From Blautia sp. OF03-15BH (GTDB lineage Bacteria > Bacillota > Clostridia > Lachnospirales > Lachnospiraceae), in assembly GCF_003463065.1 (NCBI RefSeq), contig NZ_QSCM01000007.1, positions 105,022 to 169,021 of the forward strand: a stretch of 64,000 nucleotides of DNA, written 5' to 3'. A program made the position numbers and the translations under genes. Position 1 is the stretch's first letter. The number at the start of each line of letters is the position of its first letter. Of this stretch, positions 43,022 to 52,586 are shown in pieces. The notes under the pieces were generated by a model. That model saw nothing but the letters and a program-made list of their open reading frames with translations, did not search any database and had not been told where the DNA came from.

Positions 43022-44431
43022 ATGAACTACAAACGGATCACACTCTTTGTGATGAACATTCTTACAATAATTGTTTCCTATCTGATCGCATATCTTATGC
43101 GTTTCGGAACCAATTGGAGAAACATGTTCAATGAAGGCAGCGATTATACCGTCGCAGCCTTTTTAGTTGCGTCTTTTTTACTGGTTTTCCTGTTTTATCC
43201 GGTGTCGACACCGGCGAAAGGCAGAGGAAAGCTGCACAGGCTGAAAGAAGCCTTTCTGTTTAATTTGTTTCTGTTTATGATCTTTACCACCGGTCTCTAT
43301 CTGGCGCACATCAGCACCAACGCATCCAGACTGCTTTATTATTACTTCTTCTGCGTCAACTTTGTACTAACTTATCTCTGTCTGGAACTTCTTCACCGTG
43401 CCGAGCAGGACTACATTGCCTCACACAAAGAAAATACGGTGGTCTTTGCCAATCCAGATAATGTACTGGAAACCCTCCGAAAGATCGTGACCATGGGAAA
43501 ACAGTACGATGTGACAGGAATTGCGATCTTTGAACGCGGAACTTACCGGTTCGAGCGCATCAGCCGCAATGACGCAGGCCATACCTACATACCGACGGAT
43601 GATGCTGATATGATGACCTTCCTTACCAGAGAAGTGGTAGACAACGCCTTTATCTCCCTTCCGGACAGCCGTCGCTCCGACATAAGAGAGATCATTTCCA
43701 CCCTGGATGAAATGGGAATCCATTCCTTCCTCATGCTGGACAGCTTCGTTGTAAACAATACCGAATCCCGTGTGGAAATGCTGGGAGACCAGCAGGTGAT
43801 CCGCTTCGCTCCGCGCATCTTCAAAGAAAGCGAGCTCTTCGCCAAACGCTGTCTGGATATCGTGGGTGGTCTGGTGGGCTGCATCCTCTGTATCCTGATC
43901 GGACTCTTCGTGGCTCCGGCCATCTATCTGGATGATCCGGGTCCCATTATCTTTGCCCAGAAACGGATCGGCCGGAATGGCCGCCCCTTCAAAATGTATA
44001 AATTCCGCTCCATGTACACCGATGCGGAAGCCCGCAAAGCGGAGCTCATGAAAGACAATGAGATGAACGGCCTCATGTTCAAGATGAAAGACGACCCCCG
44101 CATCACCAAAGTGGGTAAATTTATCCGAAAGACCAGCATCGACGAACTGCCCCAGTTCTTCAACGTCCTGGGAGGAAGCATGTCCCTGGTGGGCACCCGT
44201 CCGCCGACAGCCGGAGAATATGCCCAGTACTCCCCGCATCACAAACGGAGACTGAGCTTAAAACCGGGGATCACCGGCATGTGGCAGGTATCCGGCCGGT
44301 CAGATATCACAGACTTTGAAGAAGTCGTGAAGCTGGATCTGAAATACATCGATGGCTGGAGCTTTCTGCTGGATATCAAGATCCTGTTTATGACAGTGGC
44401 TTCCGTAGTTACCGGAAAAGGCAGTGAATAA
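43022..44431 (+). CDS. Polyprenyl-phosphate sugar-1-phosphate transferase (initiating glycosyltransferase)
   Basis: Loads the first sugar phosphate onto undecaprenyl phosphate at the inner membrane. 469 residues: four or five N-terminal helices (1-125), a cytosolic linker, one helix near 280-300 (KRCLDIVGGLVGCILCILIG), and the bacterial sugar transferase domain with KMYKFRSMYTDAEARK, TSIDELPQFFNVLGGSMSLV, GTRPP and LKPGITGMWQVSGRSD. A GAGAGGGAAAATGTT stretch precedes ATG 43022. The sugar cannot be told. Confidence 0.94.
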   Translation: MNYKRITLFVMNILTIIVSYLIAYLMRFGTNWRNMFNEGSDYTVAAFLVASFLLVFLFYPVSTPAKGRGKLHRLKEAFLFNLFLFMIFTTGLYLAHISTNASRLLYYYFFCVNFVLTYLCLELLHRAEQDYIASHKENTVVFANPDNVLETLRKIVTMGKQYDVTGIAIFERGTYRFERISRNDAGHTYIPTDDADMMTFLTREVVDNAFISLPDSRRSDIREIISTLDEMGIHSFLMLDSFVVNNTESRVEMLGDQQVIRFAPRIFKESELFAKRCLDIVGGLVGCILCILIGLFVAPAIYLDDPGPIIFAQKRIGRNGRPFKMYKFRSMYTDAEARKAELMKDNEMNGLMFKMKDDPRITKVGKFIRKTSIDELPQFFNVLGGSMSLVGTRPPTAGEYAQYSPHHKRRLSLKPGITGMWQVSGRSDITDFEEVVKLDLKYIDGWSFLLDIKILFMTVASVVTGKGSE

Positions 44432-44451
44432 AAAGAAAAAGGGAGATCCAA

Positions 44452-47400
44452 ATGCAGTATCAATATAAAAAAATGAAAAATCTTTTCTTGAGACAAAGTT
44501 ACATAGATGCCTGGGAGGATTATCAGCGCTCCATCCGAAAAGCGAGCTTCCCGCAGTGGGATTACATCGTCCTGACCTCATCCAATGAGGCACAGGCAGA
44601 AGCTTTTCGCAGCCAGATTGCCTATCGTCAGGAGAAAAATGTGCTACCAAACCGCACGAAATATCTGGTGATCCCGGATCCGGAAGGCAAACGCATCGGC
44701 TCCGGCGGAGCAACGCTCCAGGTATTGCGGAAGCTGGCAGAGCAGGAAGATATCCAGGGAAACTTCCATGAAAAAAGGATTCTGGTCATCCATTCCGGTG
44801 GAGACAGCAAACGGGTACCCCAGTATTCTGTCTGCGGCAAACTCTTTTCACCGGTTCCCAGAGAACTGCCGGACGGAAGAGGATCCACGCTCTTTGATGA
44901 ATTTCTCATCAGCATGGCAGGCGTTCCCTCCCGTTTCAAAGAAGGCATGCTTCTCCTTTCCGGAGATGTGCTTCTTCTCTTCAATCCCCTGCAGATCGAT
45001 GCCCAGTTCCACGGGGCAGCCGCCATTTCCATGAAATCGCCCGTAGAAGTCGGAAAAGACCACGGTGTCTTCCTGAACAACGGACGGGATCATGTGAAAA
45101 AATTTCTGCACAAACAGTCTGTGGAGACCTTAAAAGAACTGGGAGCAGTCAATGAACAGGGAAATGTAGACCTGGATACAGGGGCTGTTCTCTTTGATGT
45201 GGATGTCCTCAATGCACTGTTCTCCCTGATCACGACAGACGGTGCAGTGGACGAAGAAAAATATGCAAAATTTGTCAATGAACGCTCCCGTATCAGCCTT
45301 TACGGAGATTTCCTCTATCCTCTGGCAAAAGACTCCACACTGGAACAGTACTACCTGGAGCAGCCGGAAGGAAGCTTCTGTGAAGAATTAAAAGAATGCC
45401 GGACAAAGATCTGGGAAGCCCTGAACCATTTCCATATGAAACTTCTGTGCCTCTCACCGGCAGAATTTATCCACTTTGGAACCACCCGGGAGCTTTTGAA
45501 CCTTCTGACAGAAGAAATCTCGGATTATGAATATCTGGACTGGAAACCGCTGGTATTTACCAACCGGACAGAAAACGAAAAAAGTCTTCCAATCGCTGCC
45601 CATAATGCGCTGATCAGCGAAGAAACAGTAGTAGAAGAAGGCTGCTACGTGGAAAACAGCTGGCTGAGGGGAAAAACGATCCTCCATAAAGGAGCAGTCG
45701 TCTCCCAGCTGGAGCTTTCCGACATAGAAGTACCTGCGATGGTGCTTCATGGCGTACAGCTGAAAGAAGCCACAGAGGAAAAATATCTGATCCGTGCCTA
45801 CGGCGTACAGGACAATCCCAAAAACAGTTACGAAAAAGACGGAAGCTTCCTTGCCGGAACCATCCGTTCCCTTCTTGAAAAAAATCAGCTGGAGCTTTCT
45901 GATCTCTGGGATGGTACCGACCATTCCCTCTGGAAAGCCAACCTCTACCCGGCGGCAAAAGACTGGAAAGAAGCCTCCAGGCAGGCACTCCTTCTCTATC
46001 GGATGAGCGAAGGAAAAGCTACGGATGAAGAAATCCGCAGCTGGAAAGCAGAAAAAAGATATTCACTGGAAGAATCCTTCCGCCTGGCAGACACTTCTGT
46101 TCTGGTACCCTGGAGCGAAAATCTGGAAAACCGGATTCTGGTGGAACGTTTCCTTGGAAGGATGAGAAGGGGAGAGTTCTATGTAGATGCCCTGAAAACC
46201 TTCGGTACCGATGAGATCAGTGAAAAACAGTTTGATATTCTCATGGAACTGGCAGAAAAAGAACTGTCCTTTGAGGAAAAGATCCGTGTCCTTTACGACA
46301 TTTCCCGTTCCATGAAATTTATGGGAAAAAGCTTCCATGGCGTCCGTTATGACCAGATCGAACAGCTCTGCTTCCATACCCTTCAGAAAGAGATTTTTGC
46401 ACAGAGTGTGATCAATCAGACCAGGACGTATCACATCGCAAAGGATGAAGTGAAAGTATCTCTACCGGTACGGGTAAACTGGGGCGGAGGCTGGACCGAT
46501 ACACCGCCTTATTGCAACGAAAACGGCGGTGTGGTCCTGAATGCGGCCATTCTGCTCCGCGGGAAAAAGCCCATCGAAGTGGAGATCCGGCGGATCCCTG
46601 AGCTTCGGATCGAGTTTGCCAGCCTGGACTTTGATGCTTACGGAAAAGCAGAAACGGTAGAAGAGATCCAGGACTGCCATAACCCGTATGATTCCTTCGC
46701 CCTTCATAAAGCAGCCCTGATCGCCTGCGGCATCATTCCCATGGAAGGAAAAGCAGATCTTCAGGAGATCTTAAGAAACATGGGCGGCGGTTTCTACATG
46801 TCCACAAGAGTCATCGGTGTACCAAAAGGCTCCGGTCTTGGCACCAGCAGCATCCTTTCCGGTGCCTGTGTCAAGGCTCTGGGAGAATTCCTGGGAGAAA
46901 AATGGTCCGACGATGAGATCTATGAACTGGTGTTAAGCCTGGAACAGATCATGAGTACCGGCGGAGGCTGGCAGGATCAGGTCGGCGGTCTGACACCGGG
47001 CGTCAAATACATCACCTCCCGTCCGGGTATGAAGCAGAAATTAAAAGTAGAATATCTGGAACTGGATGAAGCGACAAAGAACGAACTGCAGGAGCGCTTC
47101 GCTCTCATCTATACCGGCCAGCGCCGTCTGGCCAGAAATCTGCTCCGCTATGTGGTAGGCAACTACATGGGCGGCAGAAAAGAGTCCCGTGAAGCACTGG
47201 AAGAGATGAAATACCTCGCCGTGACCATGCGCTTTGAGCTGGAACAGGGAAACATTGACCGGTTTGCAGAACTTCTGAACCGCCACTGGGCAGTTTCCAA
47301 TAAACTCGACAACGGCTCGACCAACACCTGTATCGATCAGATCTTTGCTTCCTGCGAAGACCTCATTGACGGAAAATTCATTTCCGGAGCAGGCGGAGGC

Positions 47401-47517
47401 GGCTTCCTCCAGGTGATCTTGAAAAAAGGCGTTACGAAAGAGATGCTCCGTGAACGCCTGAAAAGCGTATTCCAGGATTCCGGAGTGGATGTCTGGGAAG
47501 CAGAGTTTATCTGGTAA
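44452..47517 (+). CDS. fkp: Bifunctional L-fucokinase / GDP-L-fucose pyrophosphorylase
   Basis: Salvages free L-fucose: phosphorylates it and joins it to GMP to give GDP-fucose for surface glycans. 1021 residues. The N-terminal guanylyltransferase part has IPDPEGKRIGSGGATLQVLR near 76-95 and GGDSKRVPQYSVCGKLF near 118-135. The C-terminal GHMP kinase has VNWGGGWTDTPPYCNENGGV near 674, GVPKGSGLGTSSILSG near 790 and GAGGGGFLQVI near 980. Intact. Its place second after the initiating transferase suggests the polymer contains fucose taken from the host or diet. Confidence 0.93.
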   Translation: MQYQYKKMKNLFLRQSYIDAWEDYQRSIRKASFPQWDYIVLTSSNEAQAEAFRSQIAYRQEKNVLPNRTKYLVIPDPEGKRIGSGGATLQVLRKLAEQEDIQGNFHEKRILVIHSGGDSKRVPQYSVCGKLFSPVPRELPDGRGSTLFDEFLISMAGVPSRFKEGMLLLSGDVLLLFNPLQIDAQFHGAAAISMKSPVEVGKDHGVFLNNGRDHVKKFLHKQSVETLKELGAVNEQGNVDLDTGAVLFDVDVLNALFSLITTDGAVDEEKYAKFVNERSRISLYGDFLYPLAKDSTLEQYYLEQPEGSFCEELKECRTKIWEALNHFHMKLLCLSPAEFIHFGTTRELLNLLTEEISDYEYLDWKPLVFTNRTENEKSLPIAAHNALISEETVVEEGCYVENSWLRGKTILHKGAVVSQLELSDIEVPAMVLHGVQLKEATEEKYLIRAYGVQDNPKNSYEKDGSFLAGTIRSLLEKNQLELSDLWDGTDHSLWKANLYPAAKDWKEASRQALLLYRMSEGKATDEEIRSWKAEKRYSLEESFRLADTSVLVPWSENLENRILVERFLGRMRRGEFYVDALKTFGTDEISEKQFDILMELAEKELSFEEKIRVLYDISRSMKFMGKSFHGVRYDQIEQLCFHTLQKEIFAQSVINQTRTYHIAKDEVKVSLPVRVNWGGGWTDTPPYCNENGGVVLNAAILLRGKKPIEVEIRRIPELRIEFASLDFDAYGKAETVEEIQDCHNPYDSFALHKAALIACGIIPMEGKADLQEILRNMGGGFYMSTRVIGVPKGSGLGTSSILSGACVKALGEFLGEKWSDDEIYELVLSLEQIMSTGGGWQDQVGGLTPGVKYITSRPGMKQKLKVEYLELDEATKNELQERFALIYTGQRRLARNLLRYVVGNYMGGRKESREALEEMKYLAVTMRFELEQGNIDRFAELLNRHWAVSNKLDNGSTNTCIDQIFASCEDLIDGKFISGAGGGGFLQVILKKGVTKEMLRERLKSVFQDSGVDVWEAEFIW

Positions 47518-47547
47518 ACATCCCGGAAAGAAAAAACAGACGAAACA

Positions 47548-47595
47548 GACCGCAGAACGGAATGCAGAGATGCGTTGGTGATGCGGTCTTGTAAT
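47548..47595 (+). terminator. Hairpin with T-rich tail between fkp and the glycosyltransferases
   Basis: GACCGCA at 47548-47554 and TGCGGTC at 47582-47588, followed by TTGTAATTTTATTT. A weak terminator inside the operon, a possible site where LoaP read-through matters. Confidence 0.5.
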
Positions 47596-47622
47596 TTTAT
47601 TTATTGAGAGGAATATAGCGAA

Positions 47623-48891
47623 ATGTCAAATAAGAAGAATCTCCTGATTTATGCTCATTACTATATTCCAGATACTGCGTCAACGGGGCAGATTCTCCGT
47701 GAATTGGCGGAGGGTATGCTGGATAAATTTAACATCACCGTTATTTGCGTGGTACCGAGTTACTTAGGAACGATTGAAGATAAATATAAGACAAAGAAGT
47801 ATTACGAAGAAGAAATCAACGGCGTGAAAGTGCTGCGAATCCGAGTACCGGAGTTCAGCAAAACCAACAAAAAAAGCCGTGTAAAAAACATTATCTCCTA
47901 CTTCTTTGGAGCAATGGGGGCGACCTTCAAAGTCGGCAAGATGGATTATGTGTTCTCCATTTCTCAGCCTCCGATTCTCGGCGGTTTGCTGGGCGTCTGG
48001 GGCAAGTGGATGAAGCACGCCAAGTACATCTACAACATTCAGGACTTTAACCCGGAGCAGGTGCTGGCTGTCGGCTACACTAAGAGTAAGTTCATCACCG
48101 ATGCCATGATGTGGTTCGACAAGTTCAGCTGCAAGCGCAGTGACCTTGTGATCACAGTCGGCCGTGATTTGGTGGAGACGGTAGAGAATCGTTTCAAGGG
48201 TAAGAAAGTCCCGAAAACCGTTATGATCAACAACTGGATTGATGAGAACGAAATCTATCCGCTGGATGAAAATAACGAGAGAGTTCTGGCCTTTAAGAAA
48301 AAGTACGGTCTTGATGGCAAGTTTGTCATTATGTATTCCGGCAATATCGGTCTGTACTATGACCTTGAGAATTTGATGAAAGTTGTGGAGAGAATCAAGA
48401 CGGGTACTAAGACTGCCGATGGTCGAGATGTTGTATTTGTATTCGTTGGTGCGGGCTCTGTGCTGGACAAGTTGGTGCTCTATGTAAAGGAGCATCACAT
48501 GGACAATGTGACTTTTATTCCGTATCAGGATAAAGCAGACCTTATATATTCTTTGAATGCCGGTGATGTTCACTGGTGTGTGAATGCTAAAGGAATCAAA
48601 GGTGTGAGTTGCCCTTCAAAAGCATACGGAATAATGGCCGCTTCGAAGCCCATTTTAGGGGTCCTGGAGTCAGGCTCAGAGGTTCGCCGTCTGATTGAAG
48701 ATACACATGGCGGTCTTTGCTGTGAGCCGGGTGAATATGACAAGGTTGAAGAGAACATCCGCTGGTTCATCGAGAATGCCGGAAACAGTGAGTTGAAGGC
48801 GATGGGAGCCAGAGGCCGGGAAAACTTGGAAAAGAATCTGACCAGAAATGTAAGTGTACAGAAGTATGCAGAAGAAATTCTGAAGCTGTAA
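47623..48891 (+). CDS. WbuB-like family 4 glycosyltransferase
   Basis: 422 residues, GT-B fold. N-terminal LLIYAHYYIPDTASTGQILR, middle YIYNIQDFNPEQ, C-terminal nucleotide-sugar domain with FVIMYSGNIGLYYDLE near 235, GVSCPSKAYGIMAASKPILG near 327 and E-x7-E-like GVLESGSEVRRLIE. WbuB-type enzymes transfer N-acetyl-fucosamine-like sugars; donor and acceptor are not determined here. GC content is close to the housekeeping genes, unlike the AT-rich genes that follow. Confidence 0.88.
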   Translation: MSNKKNLLIYAHYYIPDTASTGQILRELAEGMLDKFNITVICVVPSYLGTIEDKYKTKKYYEEEINGVKVLRIRVPEFSKTNKKSRVKNIISYFFGAMGATFKVGKMDYVFSISQPPILGGLLGVWGKWMKHAKYIYNIQDFNPEQVLAVGYTKSKFITDAMMWFDKFSCKRSDLVITVGRDLVETVENRFKGKKVPKTVMINNWIDENEIYPLDENNERVLAFKKKYGLDGKFVIMYSGNIGLYYDLENLMKVVERIKTGTKTADGRDVVFVFVGAGSVLDKLVLYVKEHHMDNVTFIPYQDKADLIYSLNAGDVHWCVNAKGIKGVSCPSKAYGIMAASKPILGVLESGSEVRRLIEDTHGGLCCEPGEYDKVEENIRWFIENAGNSELKAMGARGRENLEKNLTRNVSVQKYAEEILKL

Positions 48892-49081
48892 AGGGGAAAA
48901 TGAAGAACTTAATGATAACAGAGTTTATAAAAAAGCTGTTGCTTTGTTGAAAATGAATACTAAAACTAGCGAATGGTGTTTAAAAACAGAGGAAAGATTA
49001 GAGAGTGTGTCTGAAAATCAGGTATCATACTAATTCATGTGGTGTTAGAATGTGTGTCTACTGTTAGGAACACATTATAGG

Positions 49082-49174
49082 ATGAAGATAACTAAAAACG
49101 GAGAGGATTTTGAGAAGAACCTGACTAAAGAGAACAGTGTGAAAAGATTTGTAGAGGAGATGTTGAAGCGGTGA
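49082..49174 (+). pseudogene. Tail of a second, lost glycosyltransferase
   Basis: The frame ends NGEDFEKNLTKENSVKRFVE EMLKR and is clearly related to the tail of the gene at 47623 (ENLEKNLTRNVSVQKYAEEI LKL). The stop overlaps the next start as GTGA, as in a normal operon join. So an older glycosyltransferase gene once preceded 49171 and all but its last ~30 codons were replaced. The 190 bases before it (48892-49081) hold no gene. Confidence 0.75.
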
Positions 49175-50385
49175 AATACGGTAAAATGAAAGTTGTGCAG
49201 ATAAATACATTTCCCTATAAAGCTACAGGAAGCATTATGATGAATATTCATAATAAGCTTTTAGAAGAACAATATGATTCTTATGTGGTTTGGGGAAGAG
49301 GTCGTGCCGCACAAAATGAGCATGAGATAGCAATTCTGGATGAGTTTGGAGTGAAATTACATGGTATTTATACGAGAATTACTGATAAAACAGGGTTTGC
49401 TTCAAAAAAAGTGACAAGAGAATTGATAAATAAACTGCAGCAAATAGAACCAGATATTATTCATTTACATAATATACATGGTTACTATTTAAATATTGAA
49501 CTGTTGTTTAATTATATCAGAAATAATAATATAAAAGTTGTATGGACACTCCATGATTGTTGGGCGTTTACCGGTCACTGTGCATACTTTGATATGGTTG
49601 GCTGCGAAAAATGGAAGACGGGCTGCCATGATTGTGAGCAGAAGAAAACGTATCCCTCGTCATTGATAAAAGACAATTCATATTGGAATTGGAAGAAAAA
49701 AAGAAGTTTATTTACAAATTTAAACATAACATTAGTTACTCCATGCAAATGGTTGAAAAATATAGTGAAACAATCTTTCTTAAAAGAATATCCTGTGGAA
49801 GTGATTTATAACGGCATTGATTTGAATACTTTTCACCCTAAAAAAACAGACTTTGAAGAAAAATATAATTTACAGGGGAAATATGTAATTCTCGGAGTAG
49901 CTAGTGAATGGACTGAGCGAAAAGGACTAAAAGATTTTTTAAAACTTGAGGAGATGTTGGATAGGATTAAATATAAGATAGTCCTAGTTGGTTTGACTCA
50001 AAAACAAATTAAAGAATTACCAGATTCGATTGTTGGAATTGAACGGACGCAAAACGTACAAGAATTGGTTGGCATATATACAAGAGCAAATGTATTTTTT
50101 AATCCAACATATGAAGATAATTTTCCGACTACAAACTTGGAAGCAATTGCATGTGGTACACCAGTAATTACTTATAATACTGGTGGAAGTCCAGAGACTA
50201 TTTCTGAAAAAACAGGAGTTATCTTTGAAAAGGGAGATTTGAAAAGTGTTTTTCAGTGGATATTATCTAATAACTCCTTTGTAGTAGATGGGAAATTAGT
50301 GGCAGACGGAAAAGATGAAATGATATTGAAGTATTTACAATTATACAACGCAATCAGTGAGGAAACAAATCATGAAGCCAGTTAA
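49171..50385 (+). CDS. Family 4 glycosyltransferase
   Basis: 404 residues. N-terminal VVQINTFPYKATGSIMMNIH, then DIIHLHNIHGYYLNIELLFN and WTLHDCWAFTGHC, which typify capsule GT4 enzymes. C-terminal ILGVASEWTERKGLKDFLKL and the E-x7-E region NPTYEDNFPTTNLEAIACGT. GTG 49171 is supported by the GTGA overlap with the upstream remnant; ATG 49186 is an alternative. First gene of the AT-rich cassette. Donor sugar unknown. Confidence 0.88.
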   Translation: MKYGKMKVVQINTFPYKATGSIMMNIHNKLLEEQYDSYVVWGRGRAAQNEHEIAILDEFGVKLHGIYTRITDKTGFASKKVTRELINKLQQIEPDIIHLHNIHGYYLNIELLFNYIRNNNIKVVWTLHDCWAFTGHCAYFDMVGCEKWKTGCHDCEQKKTYPSSLIKDNSYWNWKKKRSLFTNLNITLVTPCKWLKNIVKQSFLKEYPVEVIYNGIDLNTFHPKKTDFEEKYNLQGKYVILGVASEWTERKGLKDFLKLEEMLDRIKYKIVLVGLTQKQIKELPDSIVGIERTQNVQELVGIYTRANVFFNPTYEDNFPTTNLEAIACGTPVITYNTGGSPETISEKTGVIFEKGDLKSVFQWILSNNSFVVDGKLVADGKDEMILKYLQLYNAISEETNHEAS

Positions 50386-51466
50386 AGTATTATATTTAAA
50401 CGGTAATATTATGAAACGCGGTGGAATTGAAGCATTCATGATGAATTACTTTCGTAATATAGATCATTCAAAGGTTCATATTGATTTTGTAGTACATGGA
50501 TATGAAAAAGGAGTTTATGATGATGAAATCAAATCTGCTGGAAGTAAAATTTATCATGTTCCAGTAAAAAGTAAGCATCCATTAATATATGCGAAAGAAT
50601 TGAAAAAAGTATTTGAAAGTGATGATTATACTATCGTGCATTCTCATTTGGATGCAATGAGCGGATGGACTTTAAAGATTGCAAAAGAATGTGGAATACC
50701 GGTAAGAATTGCACACAGTCATAATACTTCTTTTTTAACAAATAATCCAATAAAAATCTGGATTAATGAGTATGCTAAAAAGCAAATATTAAAATATGCT
50801 ACAGATTTATTTGCCTGTTCCGAAGCAGCCGGAGAATGGTTGTTTGGAAAACAAAGTAAATTTCAAGTTATCAATAATGCGATTGATATAAAGAAATATC
50901 AGTTTAATAAAAAAAAGAGAGAAGAAATAAGAGCTAGTTGTTTTTGGCAGGATAAATTTGTAATAGGGTGTGTTGGGAGATTTGATTATCAGAAAAATCA
51001 AGAATTTTTAATTCCAATATTAGAAAAGGTTTTAAAAGAAAGAGAGGATGCAATCTTAATCTTTGCGGGATCAGGAGATACGATGAAAATGGTCGATGAG
51101 CTTGCAAAAGAAAGAAAAGTTGAGAAGAGTATTGTATTTTTGGGATCAGTCGATAATGTATTTGAACTTTATAATGCATTTGACTTATTTGTTCTTCCGT
51201 CGCGATTTGAAGGGTTATGCTTTGTTGCAATAGAAGCTCAGGCAAATGGGTTAGAATGTATCTTATCAGATCAAGTAACAAGAGAAACAAAAATATGTGC
51301 AAATACACATTTTATTAGTTTAGATGAGAAGAAATGGGTAGAGAAGATAATCAGAGCCACAGGAAAGAGAAATATCAATAATGCGGAACAAATAAAAAAG
51401 GCAGGATATTCAATTGTTGATGAAGCCCAAAAATTGCAAGAGTTTTATTGGAAGAAAGGACAGTAA
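50372..51466 (+). CDS. Family 4 (EpsF-like) glycosyltransferase
   Basis: 364 residues: LYLNGNIMKRGGIEAFMMNY at the start (sugar-acceptor loop), VHSHLDAMSGWTLKIAKECG, RIAHSHN near 120, VIGCVGRFDYQKNQEFLIPI near 195 and LPSRFEGLCFVAIEAQANGL with the E-x7-E pair. ATG 50372 follows GAGGA and overlaps the preceding gene by 14 bases. Cytosolic face of the membrane; adds one sugar of the repeat unit. AT-rich codon use. Confidence 0.88.
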   Translation: MKPVKVLYLNGNIMKRGGIEAFMMNYFRNIDHSKVHIDFVVHGYEKGVYDDEIKSAGSKIYHVPVKSKHPLIYAKELKKVFESDDYTIVHSHLDAMSGWTLKIAKECGIPVRIAHSHNTSFLTNNPIKIWINEYAKKQILKYATDLFACSEAAGEWLFGKQSKFQVINNAIDIKKYQFNKKKREEIRASCFWQDKFVIGCVGRFDYQKNQEFLIPILEKVLKEREDAILIFAGSGDTMKMVDELAKERKVEKSIVFLGSVDNVFELYNAFDLFVLPSRFEGLCFVAIEAQANGLECILSDQVTRETKICANTHFISLDEKKWVEKIIRATGKRNINNAEQIKKAGYSIVDEAQKLQEFYWKKGQ

Positions 51467-51470
51467 TTAA

Positions 51471-52577
51471 ATGAAAATATTGTTTGTCACAAATATTCCA
51501 GTACCTTATCGGATAGATTTTTATAACGAGTTAGGAAAAAGAGTAGATTTAACAGTTGTTTTCGAGGCAAAGGGAGCAGCGGATCAGGGAATAAAATTCA
51601 ACTATAATTTTGATGAGATAAAAAATTTTAAAGCCATATTTTTGTCTGATGGAAACATAAAAGAGAATAAAATTAATTGGACTATTTTTAAGGAAATTAA
51701 AGGAAATTATGACAAGATTGTTTTGACATCGTATTCTTATATGACTGAAATGGCATTACTGATCTATTTTAAGTTTAAGAGAGTTCCATATTATCTGTCA
51801 TCTGATGGTGGAATTATAAAATATAAAGAAAAAAAGTTGAGAAAATGGTATAAAACATTTTTGATTTCTGGAGCAAAAGGGTATTTTAGCCCAAGCGATA
51901 TGTCGGATAAATATTTAGAGTATTATGGTGCAAAGAAAAATGTTATTTACAGATATCCCTTTACTTCGTATAAAAAAAGCAATCAGATAAAAGAAATAAT
52001 CACTGACATAGAAAAAGAAAAATTAAAGACAAAATTAAATATAAAAGAAAAATACTTGGTTTTAGGAGTTGGACAATTCATTTATCGGAAAGGTTGGGAT
52101 TTGCTCTTAAACGCAATGGAAGGAATGTCGGATGAAGTGGCATTGTGTTTGATTGGAGGGAAACCAACAGAGGAATATAAAAGAATTGTGGCAGAAAAAA
52201 AGTTGCAGCATGTATATTTTAAGGACTTTATGAAAAGTGAAGAATTGTCAGAGTATTATAAGGCGGCAGATCTTTTTGTATTGCCCACGAGAGAAGATAT
52301 TTGGGGGCTTGTAATAAATGAGGCTATGAATTATGGCTTGCCAGTTATTACGACTACTGCATGTGTTGCAGGACAGGAGTTAGTAGAAAATTACAAAAAT
52401 GGATTTATTTTAAATATAAAGAATGAAAATGAAATATCCCGTAATTTAAATAAAAAACTCTCTCTTTTCTTTGAAACACCTGGAATAAAACAAAAGATGG
52501 GAAAAGAATCTTTGAAAATGATAGAGGAGTATTCAATAGAAAATATGGCAGTTGCTTATAGCAGAGTATTAATATAA
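51471..52577 (+). CDS. Family 4 glycosyltransferase
   Basis: 368 residues: LFVTNIPVPYRIDFYNELGK at the start, YYLSSDGGIIKYKEK, then C-terminal LVLGVGQFIYRKGWDLLLNA and LPTREDIWGLVINEAMNYGL with the GT4 E-x7-E-like motif. AAAGGA upstream; 4 bases after the previous stop. Specificity unknown. Confidence 0.88.
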   Translation: MKILFVTNIPVPYRIDFYNELGKRVDLTVVFEAKGAADQGIKFNYNFDEIKNFKAIFLSDGNIKENKINWTIFKEIKGNYDKIVLTSYSYMTEMALLIYFKFKRVPYYLSSDGGIIKYKEKKLRKWYKTFLISGAKGYFSPSDMSDKYLEYYGAKKNVIYRYPFTSYKKSNQIKEIITDIEKEKLKTKLNIKEKYLVLGVGQFIYRKGWDLLLNAMEGMSDEVALCLIGGKPTEEYKRIVAEKKLQHVYFKDFMKSEELSEYYKAADLFVLPTREDIWGLVINEAMNYGLPVITTTACVAGQELVENYKNGFILNIKNENEISRNLNKKLSLFFETPGIKQKMGKESLKMIEEYSIENMAVAYSRVLI

Positions 52578-52586
52578 GAGGAAAAT

